Positions 25,891 to 34,164 are shown, numbered from the stretch's first letter. The stretch: DNA of 64,000 nt from RI-43 sp033764725 (GCA_033764725.1 JANRIR010000079.1:1-64000); one strand, 5' to 3'. A program made the numbers and translations. The notes: generated by a model from the letters alone, not told the origin.

Positions 25891-26060
25891 GCCGCGGACC
25901 GCACCCCTTGACCTCGCCCTTATGCAGAAACCCAGTGAAAACATGCTTAAGCGGCGTCGTATTTTTCGTATTTCGCCGGCGCCACGGCGTCGCCGCATTT
26001 GATTCATTCCCCTCTCAGCAACACCTCGTTAACAGCCGGGGCATGACGGAGCGCGCGCCC

Positions 26061-26834
26061 ATGAAGACCCGATTTGCGTTCGCCGCCCTCGCGGCTTTGG
26101 CCCTCGCCGGCGCGAGCGCTGCCGCCCACGCCCAGGCCCAGGCCCAGGCGGCCGGCGAGCGCGCGTTCAACGCCACCTATTCCGTGCGCCTCGGCTCGGT
26201 CGCGGCCGGCGAGTTCACGTTCAGCGCCCGCGTCGCCGGCGGCGCCTACACCGCGACCGCCGCGCGGCGGACGACCGGGCTGGCGCGCACCATGCTGGGC
26301 GACAGCCAGGATTATCGCTACGCCACGCGCGGCGCGCTGACGGCGCAAGGGCCGCGCCCGGCCGCCTATGAGCACCGCGGCGGCCGGCGCGACCGGGTCG
26401 TCAACGTCACCTGGGCGCAAGGGCTGCCGACCACGGTCGCCAACCCGGTCATGGGCATGGGCGACCCGCCCGCCACCGACGCGCAGAAGGCCAACACGAT
26501 CGACCAGGTCTCGGCGCTGGTGGCGATGTTGACCGCCCAGGGCGATCCGTGCGGGCGGACCCTGCGCGTGTTCATGGACGGGCGCGCGCGCTTCGATTTC
26601 GTCATGAGCGGCAATGGCCGGGAAAACTACCGCTCGGGCGCGTGGCGCGGCCAGGCCGTGCGCTGCAGCGTGCAGTTCCGGCCGATCGCGGGCTTCTCCG
26701 ATCCGCAGGAGGCGGCGACGCTCAATTTCCTGTTCGCGCCGCTGCCGAACGGCTGGTTCGCCCCGTTGCGCATCTCGATGCCGACCGACAACGGCCTGGT
26801 GACGCTCGACGTGCGCACCTTCCAGGGCGGCTAG
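26061..26834 (+). CDS. Exported DUF3108-type protein
   Basis: Protein of 257 aa from the ATG at 26061 (an ATG at 26043 is possible). The N-terminus MKTRFAFAALAALALAGASA is a signal peptide ending near AHAQA, so the product is periplasmic. The body has the DUF3108 pattern: ATYSVRLGSVAAGEFTFSAR, then a strand-rich region with TIDQVSALVAMLTAQGDPCG and PLPNGWFAPLRISMPTDNG. Function of the family is not established. Its stop shares the palindrome CTAG with the stop of the convergent gene. Confidence 0.82.
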   Translation: MKTRFAFAALAALALAGASAAAHAQAQAQAAGERAFNATYSVRLGSVAAGEFTFSARVAGGAYTATAARRTTGLARTMLGDSQDYRYATRGALTAQGPRPAAYEHRGGRRDRVVNVTWAQGLPTTVANPVMGMGDPPATDAQKANTIDQVSALVAMLTAQGDPCGRTLRVFMDGRARFDFVMSGNGRENYRSGAWRGQAVRCSVQFRPIAGFSDPQEAATLNFLFAPLPNGWFAPLRISMPTDNGLVTLDVRTFQGG

Positions 26835-27478
26835 CTGGTGTCGTGCGCGGCCGGCGCGGGGCGTAGCATCGCCTCGACATGAGGCGCGATGGCGCGCTGC
26901 ACTTGGGCCAAGGCGTTGTGCGGGGCCGTCGGGCGGCGGGCGGCCAGGCGGGCCAGCAGGCCTGACTCCCGCCCGAGGCGGCGCGCCATGCGGCGGATCA
27001 ACGGCGTCGGGTCGGCCAGCGCGCGGGTCAGCGCCTCGAGGCGGATGGCGAGCGCGGTGCCGTCGACCTGGGCGGGGCGTTGCGCGGCGGCGGACCGCGG
27101 GGCGCGGCGCATGCGCTTGGCCGGGGCGGACGGCGCCACACGGAAAGCGATTCCGGTCCAGTCGGCGGGATCGTCGGCGCTGAGATCGCGGCGGCGACGC
27201 GGCGCGGATGCGGCGCGGGCGCGCGGCGCCGAAGGCCGGGGCGACGCCGCCGACACTTCAGGCGCTGCGCGCGCGGCCTCGAGCGCCAGGAGCTGGCGCA
27301 GCGTCCGCTCCAGCGCCGCGATCGCCCGCCGGGCGATCCGCGCGAACAGGCGCTTCATCGGGCCGGGCCGCGGCAGGCGGTCCTGGCGCCGCCATGTCGC
27401 GCACAACGCGCCCGAAACGGCGCGCAGCTGCGTCCAATGCAGATCGAGCGTCGCGCGGGGGATGGGGGCCAAGGTCAC
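26831..27478 (-). CDS. Ala/Arg-rich protein of unknown function
   Basis: Protein of 215 aa that I do not recognise. It is very rich in Ala and Arg, has no signal peptide or membrane segment, and has a basic middle (about residues 70-130) around DWTGIAFRVAPSAPAKRMRR. The last 85 residues look helical (ALAIRLEALTRALADPTPLI, then a Leu/Arg-rich stretch). Its upstream region (27479-27675) carries a candidate CtrA box and four GANTC sites, so it might be cell-cycle controlled. Codon bias and the shared stop with DUF3108 favour it being a real gene. Confidence 0.6.
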   Translation of the reverse strand: MTLAPIPRATLDLHWTQLRAVSGALCATWRRQDRLPRPGPMKRLFARIARRAIAALERTLRQLLALEAARAAPEVSAASPRPSAPRARAASAPRRRRDLSADDPADWTGIAFRVAPSAPAKRMRRAPRSAAAQRPAQVDGTALAIRLEALTRALADPTPLIRRMARRLGRESGLLARLAARRPTAPHNALAQVQRAIAPHVEAMLRPAPAAHDTS

Positions 27479-27566
27479 GCGCGCAGCCTAAAGCCGCGCC
27501 GCGCCCGGTCGGATAGAGCGCCGGCGGCGGCGCCTTGGCGTGCAGGATGCGGTGTAGTCTTGTGTG

Positions 27567-27649
27567 TTACTTAAGGGTTAACCACTAAATATAGCCGTGA
27601 TCGAATCCAGAACGAATCAAGTGAAGCGATTCGTCGGTGATTCGTTCTG
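27567..27649 (-). promoter_or_regulatory. Candidate CtrA box with four GANTC sites and a hairpin
   Basis: TTAC-N7-TTAAC at 27567-27582 is one base from the CtrA consensus TTAA-N7-TTAAC. Four GANTC sites (CcrM methylation target) lie at 27603, 27614, 27628 and 27639. Two of them are inside 12-base inverted arms (27608-27619 and 27638-27649). All are in the 197-base gap upstream of the unknown gene at 26831-27478, in a region more AT-rich than its surroundings. The role is inferred. Confidence 0.5.
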
Positions 27650-27675
27650 CTTTAGTTTTGGGGGGTGTTAAAAGT

Positions 27676-28110
27676 CTAACCCGCGCCCGACAGCGCCGCT
27701 TTCGAGCCGGCCTCGACCTTCGCCAGCGGCACGAGGCGCAGGGTCGAGCTGGCTTTGGCGAGCACGGCGCCGGCGGAATCCTTCAGCGTGCCTTCGGCGA
27801 AGCAGGTGGTTTTGCCGGCGCGCTCGATCCAGGCTTCGGCGATAACGAGGCCCGGCCGCGCCGGCGCGAAGAAGCTGACCTTCACCTCCAGCGTCATCGG
27901 CGCGATGTCGCGGCCGAACTGCCCCATCACTGCATGCGCCATCGCCGCGTCGATCCACCCGGTGACGAACCCGCCCTGCACCACCCCGCCCGAATGGCAC
28001 ATGTGCAGCCCGGCCTCGTATTCGATGATGGCGCGCCCACCCTCCATGGACACGAGGCGGCGCTGGCCGAGGGTTTGGTGGATGGAGGGGGGATCGGACG
28101 GAGCGGACAT
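27676..28110 (-). CDS. PaaI-family hotdog thioesterase
   Basis: Acyl-CoA thioesterase-like protein of 144 aa. The hotdog core is seen as GLHMCHSGGVVQGGFVTGWI, then MTLEVKVSFFAPARPG and a final LAKASSTLRLV. The HSGGVVQGG stretch is the active-site loop of the PaaI group. Substrate unknown. It is followed on the same strand by the AT-rich gap with the CtrA-like site. Confidence 0.85.
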   Translation of the reverse strand: MSAPSDPPSIHQTLGQRRLVSMEGGRAIIEYEAGLHMCHSGGVVQGGFVTGWIDAAMAHAVMGQFGRDIAPMTLEVKVSFFAPARPGLVIAEAWIERAGKTTCFAEGTLKDSAGAVLAKASSTLRLVPLAKVEAGSKAALSGAG

Positions 28111-28159
28111 CGCGCGAGCATCGCTGTGCGCGGGGTCGGCGTAAACCGGCGCCCTCGCG

Positions 28160-28672
28160 TCAGCCCGCGCCCGGGTCCGGCAGGCGATAGACTGAGCGCG
28201 CCAGGCCGTCGGGGAAGGTTTCGCGGGCGATGACTTCGCCGCCGAGTTTCAACGCCAATCGCCGCGCGGGTTCGTTGTCGTCGTTCATGTGCGTCTCGAC
28301 CAGGGGCCAGCCGAGCGTCGCGTAGCCGAAGCGCACCGCCGCGCGCGAGGCCTCGAACGCGTAACCATAGCGGCGCATCGCCGGCATAATCCACCAGGTG
28401 AGCTCAGAGCGCGGATAACCCTCCGGATGCCACAGCCCGCATCCGCCGATCATCGCGCCTGTAGCCTTCACCACGACCGACCAGCGCCCGAACCCGCGCA
28501 GCGCCCAATGCCCAAGGTCGATCGCCAGCACGCGCCAGGCGCCCGCAGCATCCATCGGCCCGCCATAAGCGCGCGACGCCTCCGCATCGGCGAAGAACGC
28601 GCGATAGATAGGGTAATCGCCGGCATTGGGCGCGCGCAGCACGAGGCGCTCGGTTTCGATGGTGGGGATCAT
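28160..28672 (-). CDS. GNAT-family N-acetyltransferase (RimJ/RimL type)
   Basis: Acetyl-CoA-dependent acetyltransferase of 170 aa from the ATG at 28672 (MIPTIETERLVLRAPNAGDY). An upstream in-frame start exists at 28738 but adds no family sequence. The core has a fold-typical GCGLWHPEGYPRSELTWWIM, then a helix RRYGYAFEASRAAVRFGYAT, and a conserved NEPARRLALKLG near the end. Target unknown. It diverges from the truncated kinase fragment. Confidence 0.85.
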   Translation of the reverse strand: MIPTIETERLVLRAPNAGDYPIYRAFFADAEASRAYGGPMDAAGAWRVLAIDLGHWALRGFGRWSVVVKATGAMIGGCGLWHPEGYPRSELTWWIMPAMRRYGYAFEASRAAVRFGYATLGWPLVETHMNDDNEPARRLALKLGGEVIARETFPDGLARSVYRLPDPGAG

Positions 28673-28774
28673 TGGGGAGGATGTAGCAAAGGGCGTGGTA
28701 ATACGCGTGTGTCGTGTGGCGTCTTTGGCGATACGCATGCGGCCTGCTGTGCACGGATTGGGCGGAGTCTGGCG

Positions 28775-28850
28775 ATGCTTATCGTGTTGAGCGGCCTGCC
28801 CGGCGCAGGCAAATCGTCGATCGCGCGGGAGATGGCTGCTGCGCTGATCT
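28775..28850 (+). pseudogene. Truncated P-loop kinase fragment
   Basis: The ATG at 28775 opens MLIVLSGLPGAGKSSIAREM, the N-terminal Walker A region of small AAA/adenylate-kinase-like ATPases. After about 25 residues the sequence stops resembling the family (about 28845-28858) and runs into the 3' end of the membrane-protein gene on the other strand. The rest of the kinase is missing. It looks like a gene cut at an insertion boundary. Confidence 0.65.
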
Positions 28851-28858
28851 CGTTGTCA

Positions 28859-29230
28859 TCAACCGCACAACAATTCGATCAGATAGTTCGCCGCGCCGGC
28901 CACGCCGAGAAGCGAAAGCACGCTCAACGCAATGGCGCGCCTGAATCGAACAACGTCACGCGAAATTTCGTCGTCATCAATGTTCGAAAGCATAGGCAGC
29001 GCAGCCAAAGCGGCATTGATGTCGTTCTGCCATGCAAAATGCTTGCTCCAGTGATCCTCGGGTCCCGGGGCGAGACTTGCAAGAATTTCCGGATGCCGCT
29101 CTTTCAGCGCACTCCGGATTCGTGTGCCCGCTCCAACGCCGTCAAATGAGCACCATGTGAATGAGATAAGCGCCGCCATCAGCGCAGCGGTCACCCAAAT
29201 TAGCATGTCGGCCTGTTGATATGGCCCCAT
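28859..29230 (-). CDS. Small membrane protein of unknown function
   Basis: Protein of 123 aa that I do not recognise. It has membrane segments at about residues 9-26 and 100-120, and an acidic, Glu/Asp-rich loop between them. Base composition is lower in GC than neighbours. It starts at 29230 (ATG; 29206 is an alternative) and ends exactly where the kinase homology breaks off, so it is likely part of an acquired segment. Confidence 0.6.
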   Translation of the reverse strand: MGPYQQADMLIWVTAALMAALISFTWCSFDGVGAGTRIRSALKERHPEILASLAPGPEDHWSKHFAWQNDINAALAALPMLSNIDDDEISRDVVRFRRAIALSVLSLLGVAGAANYLIELLCG

Positions 29231-29292
29231 GCAGCAGCTCCACTAAACACTTCCAGGCGCGCGCTCAATCTTCAAGTCTTGAGACGATCGGC

Positions 29293-29862
29293 TTAGACGC
29301 CCGCCTCCGCCAAGATCAATTCAAGTCCAGCCAGGTGAGCCGGACGCAGCGGCGCATCAAACGGCACTGGCGGCTCTTCCGGCCACGCGCCGTCAAGCCG
29401 ATGCACATGCGTGACGCGCGCGCCGAGATCGATCACCCAATACTCGCGCACGCCATATTCGCGATATTTGGGGCCTTTGACGGTGAGATCATCCTGCAGC
29501 GACGTGTCGGCGATCTCGATCAGCAGCAACACGTCCGCCCCGCGCACTTCATCGACGTGCAGACGCTCAGGGAACAGAAAAAAATCCGGCTCCGGCCAGT
29601 GCGCATCGGCGAGGCGGATGGTCCGCTCGCAAGCGACCGAAACGCCCGCCGGCGCATTGAGGATCAGCCATTTGTTGAGCCAAACCGCCAACCGCCCATG
29701 CGGCGGCCCCTCGGAGGCCATTTCCCAAATCTCCCCATCCAGCAGCTCGACGCGGTCGCCGGCCAGCGCGCCTTTGGCGATGAGCGCGAGCACCTCCTCG
29801 CCCGTGAAGCGCTTTCGCGACGGGGTTGTGGGACGCGGGGCAAGCGAAGCCGTATCAGGCAT
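29293..29862 (-). CDS. Uma2-family (DUF820) endonuclease-like protein
   Basis: Protein of 189 aa with a PD-(D/E)XK nuclease fold. The core is HWPEPDFFLFPERL, then DVLLLIEIADTSLQDDLTVK with the acidic and Lys catalytic residues, and REYGVREYWVIDL. The N-terminal part (RKFTGEEVLALIAKGALAGD and ELLDGEIWEM) is also typical. Uma2 proteins are common in accessory regions and cyanobacteria; their natural role is unclear. It lies in the low-GC accessory patch. Confidence 0.88.
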   Translation of the reverse strand: MPDTASLAPRPTTPSRKRFTGEEVLALIAKGALAGDRVELLDGEIWEMASEGPPHGRLAVWLNKWLILNAPAGVSVACERTIRLADAHWPEPDFFLFPERLHVDEVRGADVLLLIEIADTSLQDDLTVKGPKYREYGVREYWVIDLGARVTHVHRLDGAWPEEPPVPFDAPLRPAHLAGLELILAEAGV

Positions 29863-29889
29863 GACCCCGATCTACCAAAAAAACGCCCC

Positions 29890-30016
29890 ACACGCCACTT
29901 TAACCCGTGTCGCCGCCTCCGGCAGATCATGGCCGAAGGCGCACTGGTAGAATTCGCCCCCCGTCGACCGCTCCAGATCATCGCACTTGTTCAATAATGT
30001 CATGCAGAAGACGAGG
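29890..30016 (-). pseudogene. Decayed copy of the cobS 3' end
   Basis: These 127 bases align without gaps to 30733-30859, the last codons of cobS, with 18 mismatches (about 86 percent identity). The frame would read as a CobS C-terminus (NKCDDLERSTGGEFYQCAFG, then HDLPEAATRVKVA), but the TGA stop has become TGT and there is no upstream gene. The true cobS end is 843 bases away in the same orientation. The two direct repeats flank the orphan gene at 30061-30549. Confidence 0.85.
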
Positions 30017-30060
30017 CTTAGACTGCTGTGTCCTCGAAAACAGGAACATGCCGACCAGCT

Positions 30061-30549
30061 CTAGTTGTTTTCGGGCGTGAACTCCATACGCCTTGCGTCA
30101 AACACGCGGCCACGTGAACGTTGATATGCGTACCAAAAAACTAACCCGCCCAATAACAGTCCTGGCAGCGAACAACCCAACAAAGTAGCGACTCCTCCAT
30201 CCAATCGTTGAATGTACAGGTCATCGAATTGCCTCCACCGAAAATTCGCCAAACCGGAGGCTTCGGCCACGCTCGGCGCGCTCGACACTGCGCTCAATAG
30301 GGGACCCGCTATGGCCGCAACTTGCACACCCCAATGAACGGTGGGTTTCGACTTTGTTCTGATTAGGTGCAGAAGTGTTTCCAGAGTTATACTGTCGCCC
30401 CAAGCGACAACGATCCAGTCAATGAAATCCGCATCACCGCGCTCTTGTCCATACGCGTCGCCCGCAGCGCCCGCAGCTGCTAGTCCAAAGAGGAAAATGC
30501 CAAGGCCGCCCAAATGCAGCACCCAGGTGTGGGCAATCCAATTGTCCAC
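30061..30549 (-). CDS. Orphan integral membrane protein
   Basis: Protein of 162 aa from a GTG at 30549 with a strong AAGGAG ribosome site eight bases upstream. Membrane segments are visible at about residues 12-30, 72-90 and 118-140; the C-terminus is basic and cytoplasmic-like. I do not recognise it. It lies between the two copies of the cobS 3' end and is lower in GC than neighbouring genes, which suggests recent acquisition. Confidence 0.7.
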   Translation of the reverse strand: MDNWIAHTWVLHLGGLGIFLFGLAAAGAAGDAYGQERGDADFIDWIVVAWGDSITLETLLHLIRTKSKPTVHWGVQVAAIAGPLLSAVSSAPSVAEASGLANFRWRQFDDLYIQRLDGGVATLLGCSLPGLLLGGLVFWYAYQRSRGRVFDARRMEFTPENN

Positions 30550-30731
30550 AATCCTAGCTCCTTAAAGGACATCGACGACAACTGGCCTAACTCGGACTAC
30601 TGTAGTTTCAACACTCCCACGCACACATTGAAGCGCCAAAATCGCGGCCAGTTCGGCAAGCATTTGTCTCTCAGAACTAGGAATGCACAACGCGGTCGCT
30701 CAATCGCACAATACAGCGCCACATCAATTTC

Positions 30732-31730
30732 TCACGCCACCTTCACCCGCGTCGCCGCTTCCGGCAGATCCTGGCCGAAGGCGCGCTGGTAGAATTCAGC
30801 CACGGTCGGCCGCTCCAGCTCGTCGCACTTGTTCAGGAACGTCATGCGGAAGGCGAGGCCGACATCGTTGAAGATGTCGGCGTTCTCGGCCCAGGTGATG
30901 ACCGTGCGCGGGCTCATGACGGTGGAGATGTCGCCGTTCATGAAGGCGTTGCGCGTCATGTCCGCCACGCGCACCATCGCGGCGATCTGGCGCTTGCCTT
31001 CGGCGTGATCGAATTGCGGCGCCTTGGCGAGCACGATCGCGGCCTCCACGTCGTGCTCGAGATAGTTCAAGGTTGCGACAATCGACCAGCGGTCCATCTG
31101 CGCCTGGTTGATCTGTTGGGCGCCGTGATAAAGCCCGGTCGTGTCGCCCAGGCCCACCGTGTTGGTGGTTGCGAAAAGGCGGAAATATTTGTTCGGCGCG
31201 ATGACGCGGTTCTGGTCGAGCAGCGTCAGCCGGCCCGAGGCTTCGAGCACGCGCTGGATGACGAACATCACGTCCGGCCGGCCGGCGTCGTATTCGTCGA
31301 ACACGATCGCCACAGGCCGCTGCAGCGCCCAGGGGAGAATCCCTTCGCGGAATTCGGTGATCTGCTTGCCGTCCTTCAGAACGATCGCGTCCTTGCCGAC
31401 GAGGTCGATCCGGCTGACATGGCTGTCGAGATTGACCCGCACCATCGGCCAATTGAGCCGGGCGGCGACCTGCTCGATATGGGTCGATTTGCCGGTCCCG
31501 TGATAGCCCTGGACCATGACGCGCCGGTTGAAGGCGAAGCCGGCCAGGATCGCCCGCGTGGTCTGCGGATCGAAGCGGTAGGCCTCGTCGACCTCCGGGA
31601 CCCACTCGGTTTTCTTGGAGAAGGCGGGGATCTTCATGTCGGCGTCGACGCCGAACGCGCGCGCCGACACCTCCTTGTCGGGCTTCATCGTCAACAGGTC
31701 GTCGATCATTGCGGCGGCGTCTTTGGTCAT
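30732..31730 (-). CDS. cobS: Cobaltochelatase subunit CobS
   Basis: AAA+ ATPase partner of CobT in aerobic cobalt insertion; 332 aa from the ATG at 31730 (the frame is open upstream to 31832 but without family similarity). Walker A GYHGTGKS is at residues 75-82 and Walker B is IVFDEYDAGRPD, followed by LFATTNTVGLGDTTGLYHG. The C-terminal 40 residues are the part duplicated at 29890-30016. Neither cobT nor cobN is adjacent. A lipase-like gene on the opposite strand separates it from the J-domain gene that usually neighbours it. Confidence 0.95.
   Translation of the reverse strand: MTKDAAAMIDDLLTMKPDKEVSARAFGVDADMKIPAFSKKTEWVPEVDEAYRFDPQTTRAILAGFAFNRRVMVQGYHGTGKSTHIEQVAARLNWPMVRVNLDSHVSRIDLVGKDAIVLKDGKQITEFREGILPWALQRPVAIVFDEYDAGRPDVMFVIQRVLEASGRLTLLDQNRVIAPNKYFRLFATTNTVGLGDTTGLYHGAQQINQAQMDRWSIVATLNYLEHDVEAAIVLAKAPQFDHAEGKRQIAAMVRVADMTRNAFMNGDISTVMSPRTVITWAENADIFNDVGLAFRMTFLNKCDELERPTVAEFYQRAFGQDLPEAATRVKVA
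30733..30859 (-). repeat. cobS 3'-end repeat, intact copy
   Basis: Direct-repeat partner of 29890-30016. This copy is continuous with the functional cobS reading frame and keeps its stop codon. Recombination between the two copies would remove or circularise an 843-base unit. Confidence 0.85.
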
Positions 31731-31884
31731 GCTGTGTCCGTCAGGTGGCAGGGCTGCATTTTGGCGCGGCGCGGGCGCGGTGGCCATCGCCTTTTGCGGC
31801 TTCCGCTGAGGCATTTCGCGCAGGCCGGGCAAATGGGCGACGCTTCACCCAAAAGATGTTACCAACACCGTGACGGGGTACGCC

Positions 31885-32778
31885 ATGCCGAAATCGCCGA
31901 TCACGTTGCCATCCGAAACGCCACTGGAGTTCCTGGCCGCGCAGGCCGCTGGGACCACGGTCACAAAGTACATTTGCGCCGCCTGGGCGGCTTACGCCTA
32001 CCAGTACGATCCGCGCGCGCCGGTGCAAGGCTGGACCCCGGTGGCCAGCCGCAAGCTGGGAGGCGGCTTTTCCGGCTTTGCAGTGCGCCACGAGGCATCT
32101 TCAACCATCGTATTCGTCAGCGTTGGCGCGAACGCCTGGATCGACTTTTTCGAAGGCTTCGAGGCCGCGTTTGGGGACTTCAACGGCCCGCTGGAAGACG
32201 GCGTAAACTTCATGACCGACGTCATGACGAAGTCACAGTTCCGCCAGAAGCGTGGCAGCGTGACCGCCCTTGCGACAGCCGGACATTCTTGGGGCGGCGC
32301 AATCGCTGAGGCGCAAGTGGCGCTCGCGCAGGCAGCGCTCGGGACCGCTACTCCCGCAGCTGTGTTCGGCGTCGGCATGGGCTCGGCGGGATTTGAGGCC
32401 GCCACGAGAGCGATGGCGGCGCGACGGGGATGGCTGATCGACGACGAGGCCGAGTGGAACATGCGCCACTATATCCGTCTCGGCGATGCGATCCGCGGCC
32501 AGCCCGACCACGACGTCATCGGCGGCGAGCTGATGCCGCCCACGATCTATTCCGAGAGCCGCCAAACGACGCGCGGCAGTCCGATCCGAGACTGGGAAAT
32601 CACACCTGACTTCGGCGCCAATCACAACGCGACGCTCTACTTCAAAATGATGGACCTAAGTCCCCAAACTCATCTGTTTCGATCGCGATCTGGGCGCTTC
32701 TATCTTTTCGACGGCGCGAAGCCGGCGCGCACGTTTTTCGGCACGAATCGGCCAGGCGTCTTTTTGGACTGCCCCTGA
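31885..32778 (+). CDS. Lipase-class-3-like alpha/beta hydrolase
   Basis: Protein of 297 aa from the ATG at 31885 (a GTG at 31870 is possible). The nucleophile elbow GHSWGGAIAE and the upstream Gly-rich stretch are typical of class 3 lipases and related hydrolases; an acidic residue and a His near NHNATLYF could complete the triad. No signal peptide is seen, so it is probably cytoplasmic. It is transcribed against its neighbours and sits between cobS and the J-domain gene, which suggests a later insertion. Confidence 0.68.
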   Translation: MPKSPITLPSETPLEFLAAQAAGTTVTKYICAAWAAYAYQYDPRAPVQGWTPVASRKLGGGFSGFAVRHEASSTIVFVSVGANAWIDFFEGFEAAFGDFNGPLEDGVNFMTDVMTKSQFRQKRGSVTALATAGHSWGGAIAEAQVALAQAALGTATPAAVFGVGMGSAGFEAATRAMAARRGWLIDDEAEWNMRHYIRLGDAIRGQPDHDVIGGELMPPTIYSESRQTTRGSPIRDWEITPDFGANHNATLYFKMMDLSPQTHLFRSRSGRFYLFDGAKPARTFFGTNRPGVFLDCP

Positions 32779-32795
32779 ACTAACGCGCACCGCGC

Positions 32796-33410
32796 CTACG
32801 CCAGGCCGCCGGCCTTCAGCGTCTGGTAGGCGCGGATGACCTTGTCGAGCAGCGCTTCCGCCGAGCGGTCGCCGCCGTTGGAATCCGGGTGGTAGCGCTT
32901 GACGAGATCGGCATAGCGCGCGCGCACGGCTGCGGCGTCGGCGTTTTCGTCGAGATCGAGCGCTTCCAGCGCGAGCGCATGCAAGCGTGAGAGCCGCCGC
33001 CGCGCGGGTCTTTGCGCCGCCTCGCGCTGGCCGCGGAACAAGCCGTAAGCGTCGTCGCGCTTGCCGGCGTGAAAGCTGCGCATCGCCGCCGACAGCCGAT
33101 CCGTGCGCGACGCGCGAAACGACCAGGTCGGCCGATGGCCGTATTCCGCCGCCTTCTGAAACGATTCGAAATCGGACTGGCTCATGTCCGCGAAATAGTT
33201 CCAGCGCTTGTTGTAATCCGAGGCGTGCTCGGTGCAGAAGCGCCAATACGCTTCTGAGCCCGGCTCCTTCGGCGCCTTGTGGGCGCCCACGCGCGCGCAG
33301 CCCACATGATCGCATGCAGGCTCATCGCTTCTGCGTGACCGCGCCCCGTCGCCGGGCTTGTTCACCCGAATATCGACGAATTTCGGCCGGTATTGGAAAG
33401 CGCCGGACAT
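32796..33410 (-). CDS. J-domain protein (DnaJ-like co-chaperone)
   Basis: Protein of 204 aa with a C-terminal J domain: a helix II-like block ending in YADLVKRYHPDSNGGDRSAE, where HPD is the motif that stimulates Hsp70 ATPase. The N-terminal part (about residues 25-75) has conserved Cys and His (ACDHVGCARVG, then FCTEHASDYNKRWNYF). This class usually neighbours bolA and cobS in alphaproteobacteria, as here. Start at 33410 is 11 bases from the divergent bolA start. Confidence 0.9.
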   Translation of the reverse strand: MSGAFQYRPKFVDIRVNKPGDGARSRRSDEPACDHVGCARVGAHKAPKEPGSEAYWRFCTEHASDYNKRWNYFADMSQSDFESFQKAAEYGHRPTWSFRASRTDRLSAAMRSFHAGKRDDAYGLFRGQREAAQRPARRRLSRLHALALEALDLDENADAAAVRARYADLVKRYHPDSNGGDRSAEALLDKVIRAYQTLKAGGLA

Positions 33411-33421
33411 GGGCGCAGAGT

Positions 33422-33742
33422 ATGGGCGCCGCCGGCCCTGGGGACAAGGAATTGACAGCATCGGAAAAAGGCGCCTCCCGCGCCGCACGCATCGAAGCGC
33501 GCTTGCGCGCGGCCCTGCAGCCGACAGCGCTTGAGGTGATCGACGATTCGTACAAGCACGCCGGCCACGCCGGCGCACATCCCAGCGGCGAAACGCATTT
33601 CACCGTTCGCGTCGTCGCGCAGGCGTTCGACGGGCTGTCGCGCGTGTCGCGCCAGCGTCTGGTGAACGATGCGTTGCGCGATGAATTCGCCTCGGGCCTG
33701 CATGCGCTGGCGATGGATTTGAAGAGTCCGCGAGACTCCTAA
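33422..33742 (+). CDS. bolA: BolA-family protein
   Basis: Protein of 106 aa with the BolA fold: RIEARLRAALQPTALEVIDD, then SYKHAGHAGAHPSGETHFTV and SRVSRQRLVNDALRDEFASG. BolA proteins bind monothiol glutaredoxins and Fe-S clusters and affect envelope and cell shape. It diverges from the J-domain gene with only 11 bases between starts, and a downstream non-ATG start is possible. Its stop overlaps the end of mmcB by four bases. Confidence 0.92.
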   Translation: MGAAGPGDKELTASEKGASRAARIEARLRAALQPTALEVIDDSYKHAGHAGAHPSGETHFTVRVVAQAFDGLSRVSRQRLVNDALRDEFASGLHALAMDLKSPRDS

Positions 33743-34164
33743 AGCTGCGCGAGGCGCAGCGCCGCCAGCCGCGCGATCGCCAGCGTCATCGCCTTGCGCC
33801 GCGCGCCGGCGAGCGGGGTGTCGGCAGGCGTGCGCAGGATCGCGCCGCCGAAGCCGTCGGCGACGATCAGCCCGACCTGCGGCGGCACGAGATCCTGGGG
33901 AAAATCTTCCGCCACGGCGAAATAGAACCGGTCGCAATACTCCCCATAATCCGGCCATTTGGCGTCGGCGGTGAAATCCGCGCGGCAGGATTTTGTCTCC
34001 ACGATCCAGACCTCGCCCTTCGGGCCGAGCGCTGCGATATCGGCGCGGCGGCCATTGCCGAGCGGCAGCTCCAGCACCGGCGCGAACCCGTGATCGACGA
34101 GCAGGCGCTGCACGCCGCGCGCCAGGCTTGCGGTCACCTGCGCGCGAAGGATCGTCTCTCCCAT
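33739..34164 (-). CDS. mmcB: MmcB-family DNA repair protein
   Basis: PD-(D/E)XK nuclease-fold protein of 141 aa from the ATG at 34164. Key stretches are LELPLGNGRRADIAALGPKG and EVWIVETKSCRADFTADAKW with the acidic-plus-Lys active site, then FAVAEDFPQDLVPPQVGLIV. MmcB is an SOS-linked DNA-repair protein first described in Caulobacter. The gene is convergent and overlapping with bolA. Confidence 0.88.
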   Translation of the reverse strand: MGETILRAQVTASLARGVQRLLVDHGFAPVLELPLGNGRRADIAALGPKGEVWIVETKSCRADFTADAKWPDYGEYCDRFYFAVAEDFPQDLVPPQVGLIVADGFGGAILRTPADTPLAGARRKAMTLAIARLAALRLAQL

